From positions 1-42,736 of the forward strand of contig DATIPT010000036.1 of NCBI GenBank assembly GCA_035471625.1: 42,736 bases of DNA, written 5' to 3'. Below the pieces are notes generated by a model that saw nothing but the letters and a program-made list of their open reading frames with translations, did no database searches and was not told the origin of the DNA. Numbering within the stretch: the first letter of the stretch is position 1; each line of letters opens with the position of its first letter. This DNA comes from DATEVL01 sp035471625. Its GTDB lineage: Bacteria > Chloroflexota > Anaerolineae > Anaerolineales > E44-bin32. Below, piece after piece: positions 1 to 7,634 of the stretch. The position numbers and the translations under genes are program-made.

Positions 1-593
1 TACTCCGCTTCGTCCATGTAGTGCGTGGTCACCAGCGCAGTGACTCCGTCGAGCGCCAGAGCATAGATCCGATCCCAGAAGCTCCGCCGGCTGACGGGAT
101 CGACCCCGCTGGTCGGCTCGTCGAGGATCAGCAGCGAAGGCTGGTGAACGAGGGCCCCCGCCAGGGCCAAACGTTGGCGCCACCCGATCGGCAACTCCCC
201 TGCCCGCGTTCGAGCCACAGGCGTCAGGTCCAGGTCTGCCAGGACGCTCTGGATTCGGGCCGGATCGCGAACCCCGTAGGCGCGCGCGTAGAACGTAAGG
301 TTCTCCTCCGCCGTAAGTTCGTCATAGAGGGCGAACCGTTGGGACATGTAGCCGACGCGCGGGCGGACGCTTTCACCCGACTCGGGCATCGGTTGGCCGA
401 GCAACCAGGACTGCCCTGATGTCGGCAGCATCAGGCCGAGCAGCATGCGCATCGTCGTTGTCTTGCCGGATCCATTCGGTCCAACGTATCCAAAGATCTC
501 CCCTTGGCTGACCTCAAATGAAACGCCGTCCACGGCAACGAAATCGCCGAAGTGCCTCGTCAGACCTTCGGCGCGCAACGCTGGCGCGTTCAT
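1..593 (-). CDS. ABC transporter ATP-binding protein, YbhF C-terminal-half type (3' end beyond the window)
   Basis: ATPase subunit of an ABC-2 type exporter; about 197 codons are present and the rest lies beyond base 1. Translating the minus strand from the ATG at 593 gives Walker A GPNGSGKTT (about residues 39-46), a degenerate signature LPIGWRQR (134-141) in place of LSGGQ, Walker B LLILDEP (154-160) and an intact H-loop TTHYMDEAE. This pattern (LPxG signature plus H-loop His) matches the second half of E. coli YbhF as I remember it. The start overlaps the stop of the preceding ATPase gene as ATGA. It probably forms a heterodimer with that neighbour. A second permease, expected by analogy with YbhS/YbhR, may follow outside the window. 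Confidence 0.9.
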   Translation of the reverse strand, partial: MNAPALRAEGLTRHFGDFVAVDGVSFEVSQGEIFGYVGPNGSGKTTTMRMLLGLMLPTSGQSWLLGQPMPESGESVRPRVGYMSQRFALYDELTAEENLTFYARAYGVRDPARIQSVLADLDLTPVARTRAGELPIGWRQRLALAGALVHQPSLLILDEPTSGVDPVSRRSFWDRIYALALDGVTALVTTHYMDEAE

Positions 594-1537
594 TCCGTGT
601 CCCTCGGTGCATCCGTACGGAGCAGGAGGCGAAAGACGTCGTCCAAGGACGGCCCGACGACCCTCACTTCGGCGTCGTCGATCCGCTCGGCGGTCAGCCA
701 TTCCCGGACCCGATCCGCTGTTTCGGCGGCCGCCCCAGGCGCGACGCGAGCTCGGAGCCTTCCCCCGAAGACAAGCGTTTCTTCCACTCCGACGATCTGC
801 TCAAGCCGCGTGCCCCAGGCCTCCGGGTGCGGCATCGCGATTTCGAGGATCCGCCCCTCCAACGGCCGGCGGAGCTCTGCCGGTGTCGCATCGACCAGGA
901 GCCGCCCCTGGTGTAGGAACCCGACCCGCGTGCAACGTGCGGCTTCATCCATGTAGGGCGTCGAGATCAGGATCCCTGTCTCCTCCCTCAGAAGTTGCAC
1001 CAGGAGCCGCCAGAAGGCCTGACGTGCGATCGGATCGACCCCGCTGGTCGGCTCATCCAGGAGCAACACCTCCGGGCGATGGATCAGGGCTGCAGCCAGG
1101 CCGAGTTTCTGCCGCATGCCCCCGGAGAGCGCCGATACCCGCCGGTCTCGAAATGGTTCCATGCCGACAAAGGCGAGCATCGCCTCGGCCCGCGGGATCC
1201 AGGCGCCGCCGGTGAGCCCGCGCACCTCGGCCAGGAACCGAAGGTTCTCCAGGACCGTCAGCTCTCCATACAGGCTGAAACGCTGCGGGACGTATCCCAG
1301 TCGGGCCCGCGCCGCTTCCGTGTCGGTCCCGAGGTCGATTCCAGCCAGGCGCACGGTCCCCGAATCGGGGCGGATGACTCCAGCCATGAGCCGCATGGCC
1401 GTGGTCTTGCCGGCACCGTCTGGCCCAAGCAGGGCAACCATTTCGCCGCGCCCAACGCGCAGGTTGAGCCCTTCGAGGGCCTTCGTGTCCCCAAAGCGAC
1501 GCGAGAGGTCGCGCGCCTCGATCCTCGGCTCAGTCAT
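590..1537 (-). CDS. ABC transporter ATP-binding protein, YbhF N-terminal-half type
   Basis: ATPase subunit of the same exporter, 315 aa. Walker A GPDGAGKTT is at about 38-46, the canonical signature LSGGMRQK at 137-144 and Walker B LLLDEPTSGVDP at 158-169. The H-loop position reads STPYMDEA, so the usual switch histidine is proline (about residue 194). The Asp in GPDGAGK and the lost H-loop His also occur in the first half of E. coli YbhF, so the gene pair looks like a split YbhF. The ATG at 1537 was chosen because the protein then begins directly with the ATPase fold; it overlaps the upstream adaptor gene by 8 nt. A longer in-frame reading to 1603 would lie inside the adaptor gene and is unlikely. 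Confidence 0.92.
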   Translation of the reverse strand: MTEPRIEARDLSRRFGDTKALEGLNLRVGRGEMVALLGPDGAGKTTAMRLMAGVIRPDSGTVRLAGIDLGTDTEAARARLGYVPQRFSLYGELTVLENLRFLAEVRGLTGGAWIPRAEAMLAFVGMEPFRDRRVSALSGGMRQKLGLAAALIHRPEVLLLDEPTSGVDPIARQAFWRLLVQLLREETGILISTPYMDEAARCTRVGFLHQGRLLVDATPAELRRPLEGRILEIAMPHPEAWGTRLEQIVGVEETLVFGGRLRARVAPGAAAETADRVREWLTAERIDDAEVRVVGPSLDDVFRLLLRTDAPRDTE

Positions 1538-2783
1538 CGGCACCGAAAGCGACGTCGGCCGGCATACCTGGCTTGAGCTTGCCAGTCTCATCCCGGACGG
1601 CAATCTCGACGGCGAAGACCGTCGACCGTCGACCGGTCTCCGTCTGGACGTTGCGCGGTGTGAACTCCGCCTGATCGGCGATGCGTACGACGCTTCCCTC
1701 GAAAACCTCGGCGGGGAACGAATCGACGGTTAGGCGCACCGGATCGCCAAGTCCAACCCGCCCGTACTGATCTTCAGGCAGGTAGACCGTGATCATCAGA
1801 CGATCGAGATCGCTGATCGAGAGGGCCGGCGCACCGGCGAGCAGGACTTCGCCTGGCTCGACATAGCGCATGGTGACGACGCCCCCCAGCGGCGCGCGGA
1901 TCAGGAGTTTCTCAAGTTGCAGATCCAGGACTTGAAGATCGACCTCGGCCTTGGCCTCGGCGGCGGCCACTTGCGCGCCCGCAAGCGCCAACCTCGCCTG
2001 AGCGAGATCCAGCGCGGCCGGATCCGGCCCGGACTGCACCTCTTCGAGGCGTCGCTGGGCATCGTCCACTTGGGCCTGGGCCAGGGCGACGTCCGCCTCC
2101 AACTGCGCCTGGTCGATGTCCGTCGGGTGCCCGGTGTACCAGTTGTAGGAGGAGAGGGCGCGGTTGTAGGCGATCCGGGCGTTGTTGTACGCGACGAAGG
2201 CGGCCGCTTTCTCCCCACCTTCCGAGAGGTCTCCCGATGCATTGCGGTACGCCGCCTCGGCCCGCTCCATTCGCTCCCGCTCAACTGCGAGTTTGGCCTT
2301 GGCCGCCTTGAGCGTGTCGGACGTCGCCCGGTTGCCTTCCTGATTCCAGGTATAGGTTCGCTCTGCCGTGTCGAGGACGTCTCGAGCTTCGGCCAGGGCC
2401 TTCTCGGCCTGCGCCGCCGCCAGCGGAGCCGTCGTGAACAGGTCGTCGAGCGCCTGCTGGGCTGCAATGGCCTCGAGCTCGGCCGCGGCGATCGCGGCCT
2501 CGCCCGCCGCACGAGCGCTCTCCCGCTGGGCCTGCAGGAGCCGGTCATCGAGACGAACCAATGGATCCCCCTCGCCGACCGATTCACCTTCATCCACCAG
2601 CACGTCCAAGACACGGCCGGACACTTCGGCTGCCACGTTGACCTGGATCGATTCGATGGTTCCAGACGCCTCGAGCGGACCTCCCTTCCCGGCCGAGACC
2701 GAGGCCAGGTAGGCAAGACCTGCTCCAACGAGGATCAACACCAGCAGCGCCGGTAGGACCCGGCGAAGCGACGAGCGATTCAT
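1530..2783 (-). CDS. HlyD/YbhG-family membrane fusion (periplasmic adaptor) protein
   Basis: 417 aa adaptor that would link the inner-membrane ABC exporter to an exit path. It has an N-terminal membrane anchor (about residues 8-27), a first lipoyl half-motif (SGRVLDVLVDEGESVGEGD, about 55-73), a long Ala/Glu/Gln-rich coiled coil (about 85-300), a second lipoyl half (APLGGVVTMRYVEPGE) and a beta-barrel region. The start at 2783 is preceded by AAAGGAGGTTGCCC, a near-perfect ribosome binding site. The open frame continues upstream to 3179, but that part overlaps the permease gene and is not coding. The gene sits between permease and ATPase genes in a tight operon. Substrate is not readable from the sequence; family members export cations, dyes and antibiotics. 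Confidence 0.9.
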   Translation of the reverse strand: MNRSSLRRVLPALLVLILVGAGLAYLASVSAGKGGPLEASGTIESIQVNVAAEVSGRVLDVLVDEGESVGEGDPLVRLDDRLLQAQRESARAAGEAAIAAAELEAIAAQQALDDLFTTAPLAAAQAEKALAEARDVLDTAERTYTWNQEGNRATSDTLKAAKAKLAVERERMERAEAAYRNASGDLSEGGEKAAAFVAYNNARIAYNRALSSYNWYTGHPTDIDQAQLEADVALAQAQVDDAQRRLEEVQSGPDPAALDLAQARLALAGAQVAAAEAKAEVDLQVLDLQLEKLLIRAPLGGVVTMRYVEPGEVLLAGAPALSISDLDRLMITVYLPEDQYGRVGLGDPVRLTVDSFPAEVFEGSVVRIADQAEFTPRNVQTETGRRSTVFAVEIAVRDETGKLKPGMPADVAFGADD

Positions 2784-2800
2784 GGGCAACCTCCTTTCCT

Positions 2801-3934
2801 TCAGTCCAGCCTTTTGCGGAAGCGGAGCGCCGCCGCCGTGAGGGTGACGGCACCAAAGATGGCCAGGGCGAGGATCTCGTCCGTCAGGGCGCCGGCACCC
2901 ACGCCCTTCAGCAGGATCGATCGGATGATCGAAAGGTAGTAGCGCAGCGGGATCAAGTGCGAGATCGCCTGGAGCACCGGCGGCATGGCCGCCAGCGGGA
3001 AGAAGAAGCCGGACAGGAAGACCGTGGGCAGCAGCGTGAACCAGGTCAACATCATCGCTTCCTGCTGCGTATGCGCCACGGTCGAGATGAACAGCCCGAT
3101 TCCAAGCGAACTCGTCAGGAATACGCCCGAAAGCAGGAAGAGCAGGGCCAGGCTCCCACGCACCGGGACTCCGAACCACAGGGTCCCGACGACCAGGACT
3201 TCGAGGGTGTTGAAGAGTGCGATGAGAATGTAGGGAGCGATCTTCCCCAGAATCAGCTCCCCCGACCGGATCGGCGTGACGATCAGTTGCTCAATGGTGC
3301 CGCGCTCCCGCTCGCGCACGATGGCGGTCGCGGTCAACATGGTCGTCAGCAGCTGGAGGATCATCCCGATCAGGGCCGGGACCATGAAGAATGCGCTGAC
3401 CAGATCCGGGTTGTACCAGACCTGGGATCGGACCTCGAGCCCGGGCGCGACCGCCGCGGTCGCCCCGACGGCTTCGAGGCGTTCGAGGACGATCCGGCTC
3501 GACACCGCCTGGCCGATGAGCTCGGCGGCCGAGAGCGCCGTCGACGCCACGCTCGGATCCGAGCCGTCCAGCACGAATCCGACGATGGGCGTCCCTCCGC
3601 CCAGCAGATCGGCCTCGTACCCCGGAGGGATCAGCAGGCCGGCTCGCGCGTCACCGCGGTCGATCAGCACCCGGACCTGATCTTCGGAGTCGACGTCGAA
3701 GGCGACGGCGAAGTAGTCCGCGACCCGATACGCGTCGAGCAGTCGTCGCGAGGCGGCCGTCCGATCCTGGTCGACGACCGCCAGCGGCACATTGCGGACG
3801 TCGGTGGTGGCGGTGTAGCCCAGCAGGATCAGCTGGACGACGGGAATCGCCAGGACGATATAGAGCGTATGCGGATCGCGCACGATTTGTAGGAACTCCT
3901 TGCGCATCACCGCACCGAGCCGGAGCCAGTTCAT
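2801..3934 (-). CDS. ABC-2 type exporter permease (YbhS/YbhR-like)
   Basis: 377 aa inner-membrane subunit. The N-terminus MRKEFLQIVRDPHTLY is the standard entry of ABC2_membrane_3 permeases, followed by a first membrane span (about 25-44), a large extracytoplasmic domain and a C-terminal block of about five spans. The cytoplasmic coupling segment RERERGTIEQLIVTPI (about 209-224) is typical of the YhhJ/YbhR group. The ATG overlaps the stop of the TetR gene (ATGA) and is preceded by AAGGAGGAGGCGGG. Only one permease is visible; a homodimer or a second permease beyond the left edge are both possible. Confidence 0.92.
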   Translation of the reverse strand: MNWLRLGAVMRKEFLQIVRDPHTLYIVLAIPVVQLILLGYTATTDVRNVPLAVVDQDRTAASRRLLDAYRVADYFAVAFDVDSEDQVRVLIDRGDARAGLLIPPGYEADLLGGGTPIVGFVLDGSDPSVASTALSAAELIGQAVSSRIVLERLEAVGATAAVAPGLEVRSQVWYNPDLVSAFFMVPALIGMILQLLTTMLTATAIVRERERGTIEQLIVTPIRSGELILGKIAPYILIALFNTLEVLVVGTLWFGVPVRGSLALLFLLSGVFLTSSLGIGLFISTVAHTQQEAMMLTWFTLLPTVFLSGFFFPLAAMPPVLQAISHLIPLRYYLSIIRSILLKGVGAGALTDEILALAIFGAVTLTAAALRFRKRLD

Positions 3935-4557
3935 CCCGCCTCCTCCTTGCTGCCTCCGGCGTGCAGCAGGCCGGCAGAGAGGATCGCGGCCAAGCTTTCG
4001 AAGTCGGTCGGGTCGCCCCCCAGCTCGTTTGAGCTCCCCAGGAAGGTTTGGGAGACGGCCAGGGCAAAGACGCTACCGCCGACGACTTTCAGGATCAGGG
4101 CTGGCGGCCAGGTCTCCAGGCGGGGGTCGCTGGCCCTGAGGCGGGCGATGAAGGCCTGAGCTGGCGCCAGGATCTCCGGCAAGACCAGGGGCAAGTGGCG
4201 GCCATCGAACTCCACCAATTCGATGAACGCCAAGCGCAGATGGTCGAAGCGCCCTTGCAGGGCGTCCTGCATCCGCCGGATCCCGTCCTGGAGCAACTCC
4301 GCTGCCGCCTCGCCTTGGGCTTCCTGAACGGCCAGGGCCAGGACCCGATGGGGAAGCACAGTCCGTAGGAGGGCGACGAAGAGATCTTCCTTGGAGGCGT
4401 AGTGGTTGTAGATCGCCGCCGGAGTGACCCCGGCGTAGCGGGCCAGCTGGCGCATCGACGTGCCGTGATAGCCCTGGCGGAGGAAGAGGAACTCAGCCGC
4501 CTCCAAGATGGCGTGGGCCGTGCTAGACCCGGTCGACCCTGAGCCCTGGGGCTCCAA
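3931..4557 (-). CDS. TetR/AcrR-family transcriptional regulator, CecR-like
   Basis: 208 aa repressor. The N-terminal helix-turn-helix is clear (AILEAAEFLFLRQGYHGTS then ARYAGVTPAAIYNHYASKEDLF, about residues 16-60), followed by an alpha-helical ligand-binding domain with no close match I can name. It is the first gene of the exporter operon and overlaps the permease gene by 4 nt, the same context as E. coli CecR (YbiH) ahead of ybhGFSR. A palindrome GAACGACCGTTC at 4592-4603 lies just downstream of a good promoter, so autorepression relieved by an exported compound is likely by inference. Confidence 0.92.
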   Translation of the reverse strand: MEPQGSGSTGSSTAHAILEAAEFLFLRQGYHGTSMRQLARYAGVTPAAIYNHYASKEDLFVALLRTVLPHRVLALAVQEAQGEAAAELLQDGIRRMQDALQGRFDHLRLAFIELVEFDGRHLPLVLPEILAPAQAFIARLRASDPRLETWPPALILKVVGGSVFALAVSQTFLGSSNELGGDPTDFESLAAILSAGLLHAGGSKEEAG

Positions 4558-4591
4558 ACTCCCCTCCTAGCCGTGAAGAAAGGTCCTAAAC

Positions 4592-4603
4592 GAACGACCG
4601 TTC
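4592..4603. promoter_or_regulatory. Candidate TetR operator palindrome
   Basis: GAACG-AC-CGTTC, a perfect 5-bp inverted repeat with a 2-bp centre. It lies about where transcription from the adjacent promoter would begin, 35 bp ahead of the TetR start codon. Such GACCGTTC-like palindromes are common TetR-family operators; binding here is inferred. Confidence 0.5.
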
Positions 4604-4610
4604 ACCTCGT

Positions 4611-4640
4611 ACAATACGCCTCTCCGACGGTCCGAGTCAA
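4611..4640 (-). promoter_or_regulatory. Promoter of the TetR-exporter operon
   Basis: On the minus strand TTGACT (4635-4640) is followed after 18 bp by TATTGT (4611-4616), a good sigma70-type pair. The predicted start of transcription falls on the palindrome at 4592-4603. Confidence 0.55.
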
Positions 4641-4656
4641 GTAGTCGGAGAAATGA

Positions 4657-4683
4657 AAGCGCCTGGAGGGTCTCCAGGCGCTT
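4657..4683 (-). terminator. Hairpin terminator after the 72-aa membrane protein gene
   Basis: Perfect 11-bp inverted repeat AAGCGCCTGGA / TCCAGGCGCTT with a 5-nt loop, 26 bp after the stop at 4710. On the minus strand it is followed by TCATTTCTCC, a weak T-rich tail. It also separates this transcript from the TetR promoter. Confidence 0.6.
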
Positions 4684-4709
4684 GTGACCGATAGAACAAA
4701 TACTCGGAG

Positions 4710-4928
4710 TTAGTCTGTCGACTTTCCTTCGCCGAGCATCGCCACCTGGCGAAGAAGGCCCATGACCAGGAGCCCAATCCTCAGCCCCTCCCCAGCCTCC
4801 AACTTGGGCTGAGTTCCCTGGGCCTCCGATCTCCGAACCAGTAGGAACGCCCCAGCCATGCCGGTCAGGGCCCCGACCAGCGCCCCGATGGCCAGCGCCC
4901 GGATCTTCCAGCGATCTCCATTCTCCAT
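4710..4928 (-). CDS. Small single-span membrane protein, hypothetical
   Basis: 72 aa. A short polar N-terminus is followed by one membrane span with small residues (ALAIGALVGALTGMAGAFLL, about residues 11-30), then a charged stretch and an amphipathic C-terminal helix (GEGLRIGLLVMGLLRQVAML). It lies 10 bp after the 144-aa membrane protein gene and is closed by a hairpin terminator, so the two are probably co-transcribed. I do not recognise a named family; the start of the helix resembles glycine-zipper YtxH-like proteins. Function unknown. Confidence 0.7.
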   Translation of the reverse strand: MENGDRWKIRALAIGALVGALTGMAGAFLLVRRSEAQGTQPKLEAGEGLRIGLLVMGLLRQVAMLGEGKSTD

Positions 4929-4938
4929 CAGACCACCT

Positions 4939-5373
4939 CTACCCGGAACGGAATAAGGATCGAATCGCCCGGCCGGCCTCCGCCACGGCCTCCGCCGCAG
5001 CGCTCGGGAGGATCACCACCCTGGCGGCGACATCACTGCCGCGGCGGGCCTCCTCCGAGACGAGCGCCAGGCCGTCCTGAAGGATCACCGTGTACTCCGG
5101 GATGCGCCGGATGGCAGCGATCAGGCCGACCGAAGCCGCCACCAATCCGGCCAGGACGATCAGGAGGGCGATCGCCATCGGCACGGCCAAGACCACGAGG
5201 ACGGTATCGGCCCACGAACTGGGCGTTCCCCACGCCACTATGACCGCCACGATCGCCAAACTCACGACAAGAAGGAGTGTCAGGCCAATCGGCAGGTAGA
5301 CCTCCAGTCTCACTTGTCTTCGGAAGGCTGCCTGGGTCACCGGATTGGGTAGGCGAGGGGTCGGCGGAAGCAT
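4939..5373 (-). CDS. Two-span membrane protein, hypothetical
   Basis: 144 aa. Two hydrophobic segments (YLPIGLTLLLVVSLAIVAVIVAW at about 28-50 and VLVVLAVPMAIALLIVLAGLVAASVGLIAAI at about 59-89) form a hairpin, followed by a soluble tail with an Ala-rich helix (SAAAEAVAEAGRAIRSLF). The start at 5373 was preferred over an upstream in-frame start at 5427 because the latter would lie inside the likely promoter region. No convincing ribosome binding site precedes it. It is divergent from the DUF362 gene and shares an inverted-repeat control region with it. Function unknown. Confidence 0.72.
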   Translation of the reverse strand: MLPPTPRLPNPVTQAAFRRQVRLEVYLPIGLTLLLVVSLAIVAVIVAWGTPSSWADTVLVVLAVPMAIALLIVLAGLVAASVGLIAAIRRIPEYTVILQDGLALVSEEARRGSDVAARVVILPSAAAEAVAEAGRAIRSLFRSG

Positions 5374-5388
5374 CTCGGCCACGGCACA

Positions 5389-5427
5389 GTGATTGTAGCA
5401 TGCCGCGCGGCGCCGCGATACAATCAC
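5389..5427. promoter_or_regulatory. Symmetric divergent control region (9-bp inverted repeat with outward -10 boxes)
   Basis: GTGATTGTA (5389-5397) and TACAATCAC (5419-5427) are perfect inverted repeats separated by 21 bp of GC-only-like sequence. Each arm carries an outward-facing TACAAT, one directed at the DUF362 gene (start 5444) and one at the membrane protein gene (start 5373). It could be a pair of divergent promoters or an operator; no good -35 boxes are seen. Confidence 0.45.
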
Positions 5428-5443
5428 CTCTCAGGAGGCATCC

Positions 5444-6655
5444 GTGGCCGATTTCCCCGGGAAGGGAACCGTTGCCGTCCTCAAGACCACCCCCGAGACC
5501 GTCCTCGAAGACGTCGCTCGGGTGATGGATCTCGCCGACTTCCGGTCTGCCCTGCCGCGCGGCATCACGACCGGGCTCAAGATCAACATCTCCTGGCAGA
5601 CCTGGTATCCGGCCTGCTCCTCTGAGCCGTGGCAGCTCGAAGGCGCAGTCCGGGCCCTGCGCGACGCCGGCTATGCCGACCTTCTCGGGGTCCACAACGA
5701 TACCGTCGTGGTCGACACCCGGGTCGGAGAGTTCAACAACAAGCACCGTTGGGTCACCGACCACTACCAAGTTCCGTGCGTCTACCTCTATGAAGAGTCG
5801 TTCGAATGGTTCGAGTTCAAGCCGAAGCGTCCCTTCCTCGTCCTAGACAAGGTCTACCCTGATGGAGTCTTCATCCCCAAGGCCATCGTCGGCCTGAACA
5901 TGGTCCATCTGCCGACCGTCAAGACTCACGTCTTCACGACGATCACCGGCGCGATGAAGAATGCCTTCGGCGGGCTGCTGCACCGCAACCGCCACTGGAC
6001 CCACGCCGTTATCCACGACACCCTCGTCGACCTGCTGGCGATCCAGCAGGAGATTCACCCCGGGCTGTTCGCGGTAATGGACGGGACGTTCGCCGGGGAC
6101 GGTCCAGGCCCGCGCGCCATGCGCTGGCACGAGAAGGACGTCCTGCTGGCCTCGGCCGACCAGGTGGCAATCGACGCGGTCTCGGCGCGGCTGCAAGGTT
6201 TCGACCCGATGCACATCCGATTCATTCGCCGTGCCCATGAGGCCGGCCTGGGCATCGGGGATCCCCGTCAGATACGGATCGTCGGCCACGACCTCGACCG
6301 TGAACCGTCTTGGGGCTTTATCCAGGAAGATACGTTTGCCAGCCGTGGGCAAAAGGCGATCTATCACGGTCCCCTCAAGCCCCTGGAGAAGACCCTTCTG
6401 CAAAGCCCTCTCGTCCCGTGGTCCTATTTCGCCAGCAACTTCTATCACAATGTCTACTGGTATCCCTTCGTGGGCCGGCGGCGGGTCGAGGCTGCCCTTC
6501 GCACCAAGTGGGGTCGCCTGTTCCAGCAGTACGGCGACGGCAACGTCGTCATGCCCGGGATGGAGCCCAAGACCGTCGTCCAGGCCATGGTCGGCCTGGC
6601 GGTCGTGGCCGCCGTATTGATCGGCGGCCTCGCCTTGCTCCTCAGCCGCGGATGA
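5444..6655 (+). CDS. DUF362 domain-containing protein with C-terminal membrane anchor
   Basis: 403 aa. It starts at a GTG preceded by TCAGGAGGCATCC. The central part has the DUF362 look: NMVHLPTVKTHVFTTITGAMKN (about 146-167) followed by GGLLHRNRHWTHAVIHDTLVDLL and an Asp-rich VMDGTFAGDGPGPR motif. There is no ferredoxin-like cysteine cluster, unlike many DUF362 proteins. The last about 25 residues are a hydrophobic span ending LLLSRG, so it is probably tail-anchored. The stop overlaps the next gene as ATGA, making it the first gene of a three-gene operon. Biochemical function is unknown. Confidence 0.85.
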   Translation: MADFPGKGTVAVLKTTPETVLEDVARVMDLADFRSALPRGITTGLKINISWQTWYPACSSEPWQLEGAVRALRDAGYADLLGVHNDTVVVDTRVGEFNNKHRWVTDHYQVPCVYLYEESFEWFEFKPKRPFLVLDKVYPDGVFIPKAIVGLNMVHLPTVKTHVFTTITGAMKNAFGGLLHRNRHWTHAVIHDTLVDLLAIQQEIHPGLFAVMDGTFAGDGPGPRAMRWHEKDVLLASADQVAIDAVSARLQGFDPMHIRFIRRAHEAGLGIGDPRQIRIVGHDLDREPSWGFIQEDTFASRGQKAIYHGPLKPLEKTLLQSPLVPWSYFASNFYHNVYWYPFVGRRRVEAALRTKWGRLFQQYGDGNVVMPGMEPKTVVQAMVGLAVVAAVLIGGLALLLSRG

Positions 6656-7620
6656 GGTCTCTGCGCCGGGGTCTGATCGCCGGTCTGATCCTCGGATTCA
6701 TCGTCCTTCTGCTGACCGCCTTCTTCGCCGATCTGCGCAGTATCGTCGGTCGCCTCGAGAGCTTCCGGTGGTCGCTCCTTCCCCTGATTCTGGCGGGGAC
6801 GCTCTTCAACTACACCTTGCGCTTCATCAAGTGGCACTATTACCTGGGGATCGTTGGCGCTGGGGACTTGCCGAGACGCGAGAGCGCCCGCCTCTTCGTC
6901 GCCGGGTTCCCGCTCGCCCTGACTCCCGCCAAGCTCGGCGAGGCCCTCAAGGCGGTCTGGCTGGAACAGAAGACCGGCGTTCCGGTGGCGCGCGGCCTTC
7001 CGGTCGTGGCGGCCGAGCGGATCTCGGACGGGATGGCGGTCCTGCTCCTCTCGACCCTCGGAGTCCTGGCGTTCCCGCGCTACTGGCCGGCATTCGCCTT
7101 CCTCTGGGCCATCCTGCTCGGCATCGTCATCATCTCCCAATTCCATGGCGCCGTCTTGTGGACTCTCGACCGTCTCGACCGAACGCCCATGGGGGTTCGC
7201 GTTGGCCGGCCGCTGCGTGAGCTCTTCACCGGGGCCTACCTGCTCCTTCGGCCAAAGCCGCTCGTGCTCGCCATCGGTCTGGGGACGGTGGCCTGGTTCG
7301 GCGAAGGCGTGAGTTTCTTTCTCATCCTGATCGGCCTTGGACAGCCGGCGACCTCCGTCACGCTTGGATTGGCGGTCTTCATCCTGGCTTTCTCGACCGC
7401 GGTGGGTGCGGCGTCCACCCTTCCGGGGGGCCTCGGTGCTGCGGAAGCCTCGATCACCGCCATGCTCACTCTGCTGGCCGGCATCCCCTTGGAGATCGCC
7501 GCCACCGCCACGCTGCTGATCCGCTTCGCGACCTTGTGGTTCGGCGTCAGCCTCGGGTTGGCGACCTGGGCCCGCTCTCCGGATCTCCTGGGCCTCGCCC
7601 GGGAGGCGACTCCGGCCTAG
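6652..7620 (+). CDS. Lysylphosphatidylglycerol synthase transmembrane-domain family protein (UPF0104)
   Basis: 322 aa polytopic membrane protein with about eight spans. Family features visible: LPLILAGTLFNYTLRFIKWHYYL near the N-terminus, the segment LTPAKLGEALKAVWL (about 86-100), AAERISDGMAVLLL (about 120-133), and near the C-terminus the loop AASTLPGGLGAAEASITAML (about 260-279). The family ranges from MprF flippase domains to uncharacterised lipid or glycolipid transporters; this one lacks the soluble aminoacyl-transfer domain. The ATG at 6652 overlaps the DUF362 stop; a long in-frame extension to 6310 lies inside that gene and is ignored. Confidence 0.88.
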   Translation: MRSLRRGLIAGLILGFIVLLLTAFFADLRSIVGRLESFRWSLLPLILAGTLFNYTLRFIKWHYYLGIVGAGDLPRRESARLFVAGFPLALTPAKLGEALKAVWLEQKTGVPVARGLPVVAAERISDGMAVLLLSTLGVLAFPRYWPAFAFLWAILLGIVIISQFHGAVLWTLDRLDRTPMGVRVGRPLRELFTGAYLLLRPKPLVLAIGLGTVAWFGEGVSFFLILIGLGQPATSVTLGLAVFILAFSTAVGAASTLPGGLGAAEASITAMLTLLAGIPLEIAATATLLIRFATLWFGVSLGLATWARSPDLLGLAREATPA

Positions 7621-7634
7621 GAGCCCGAAGCCAA

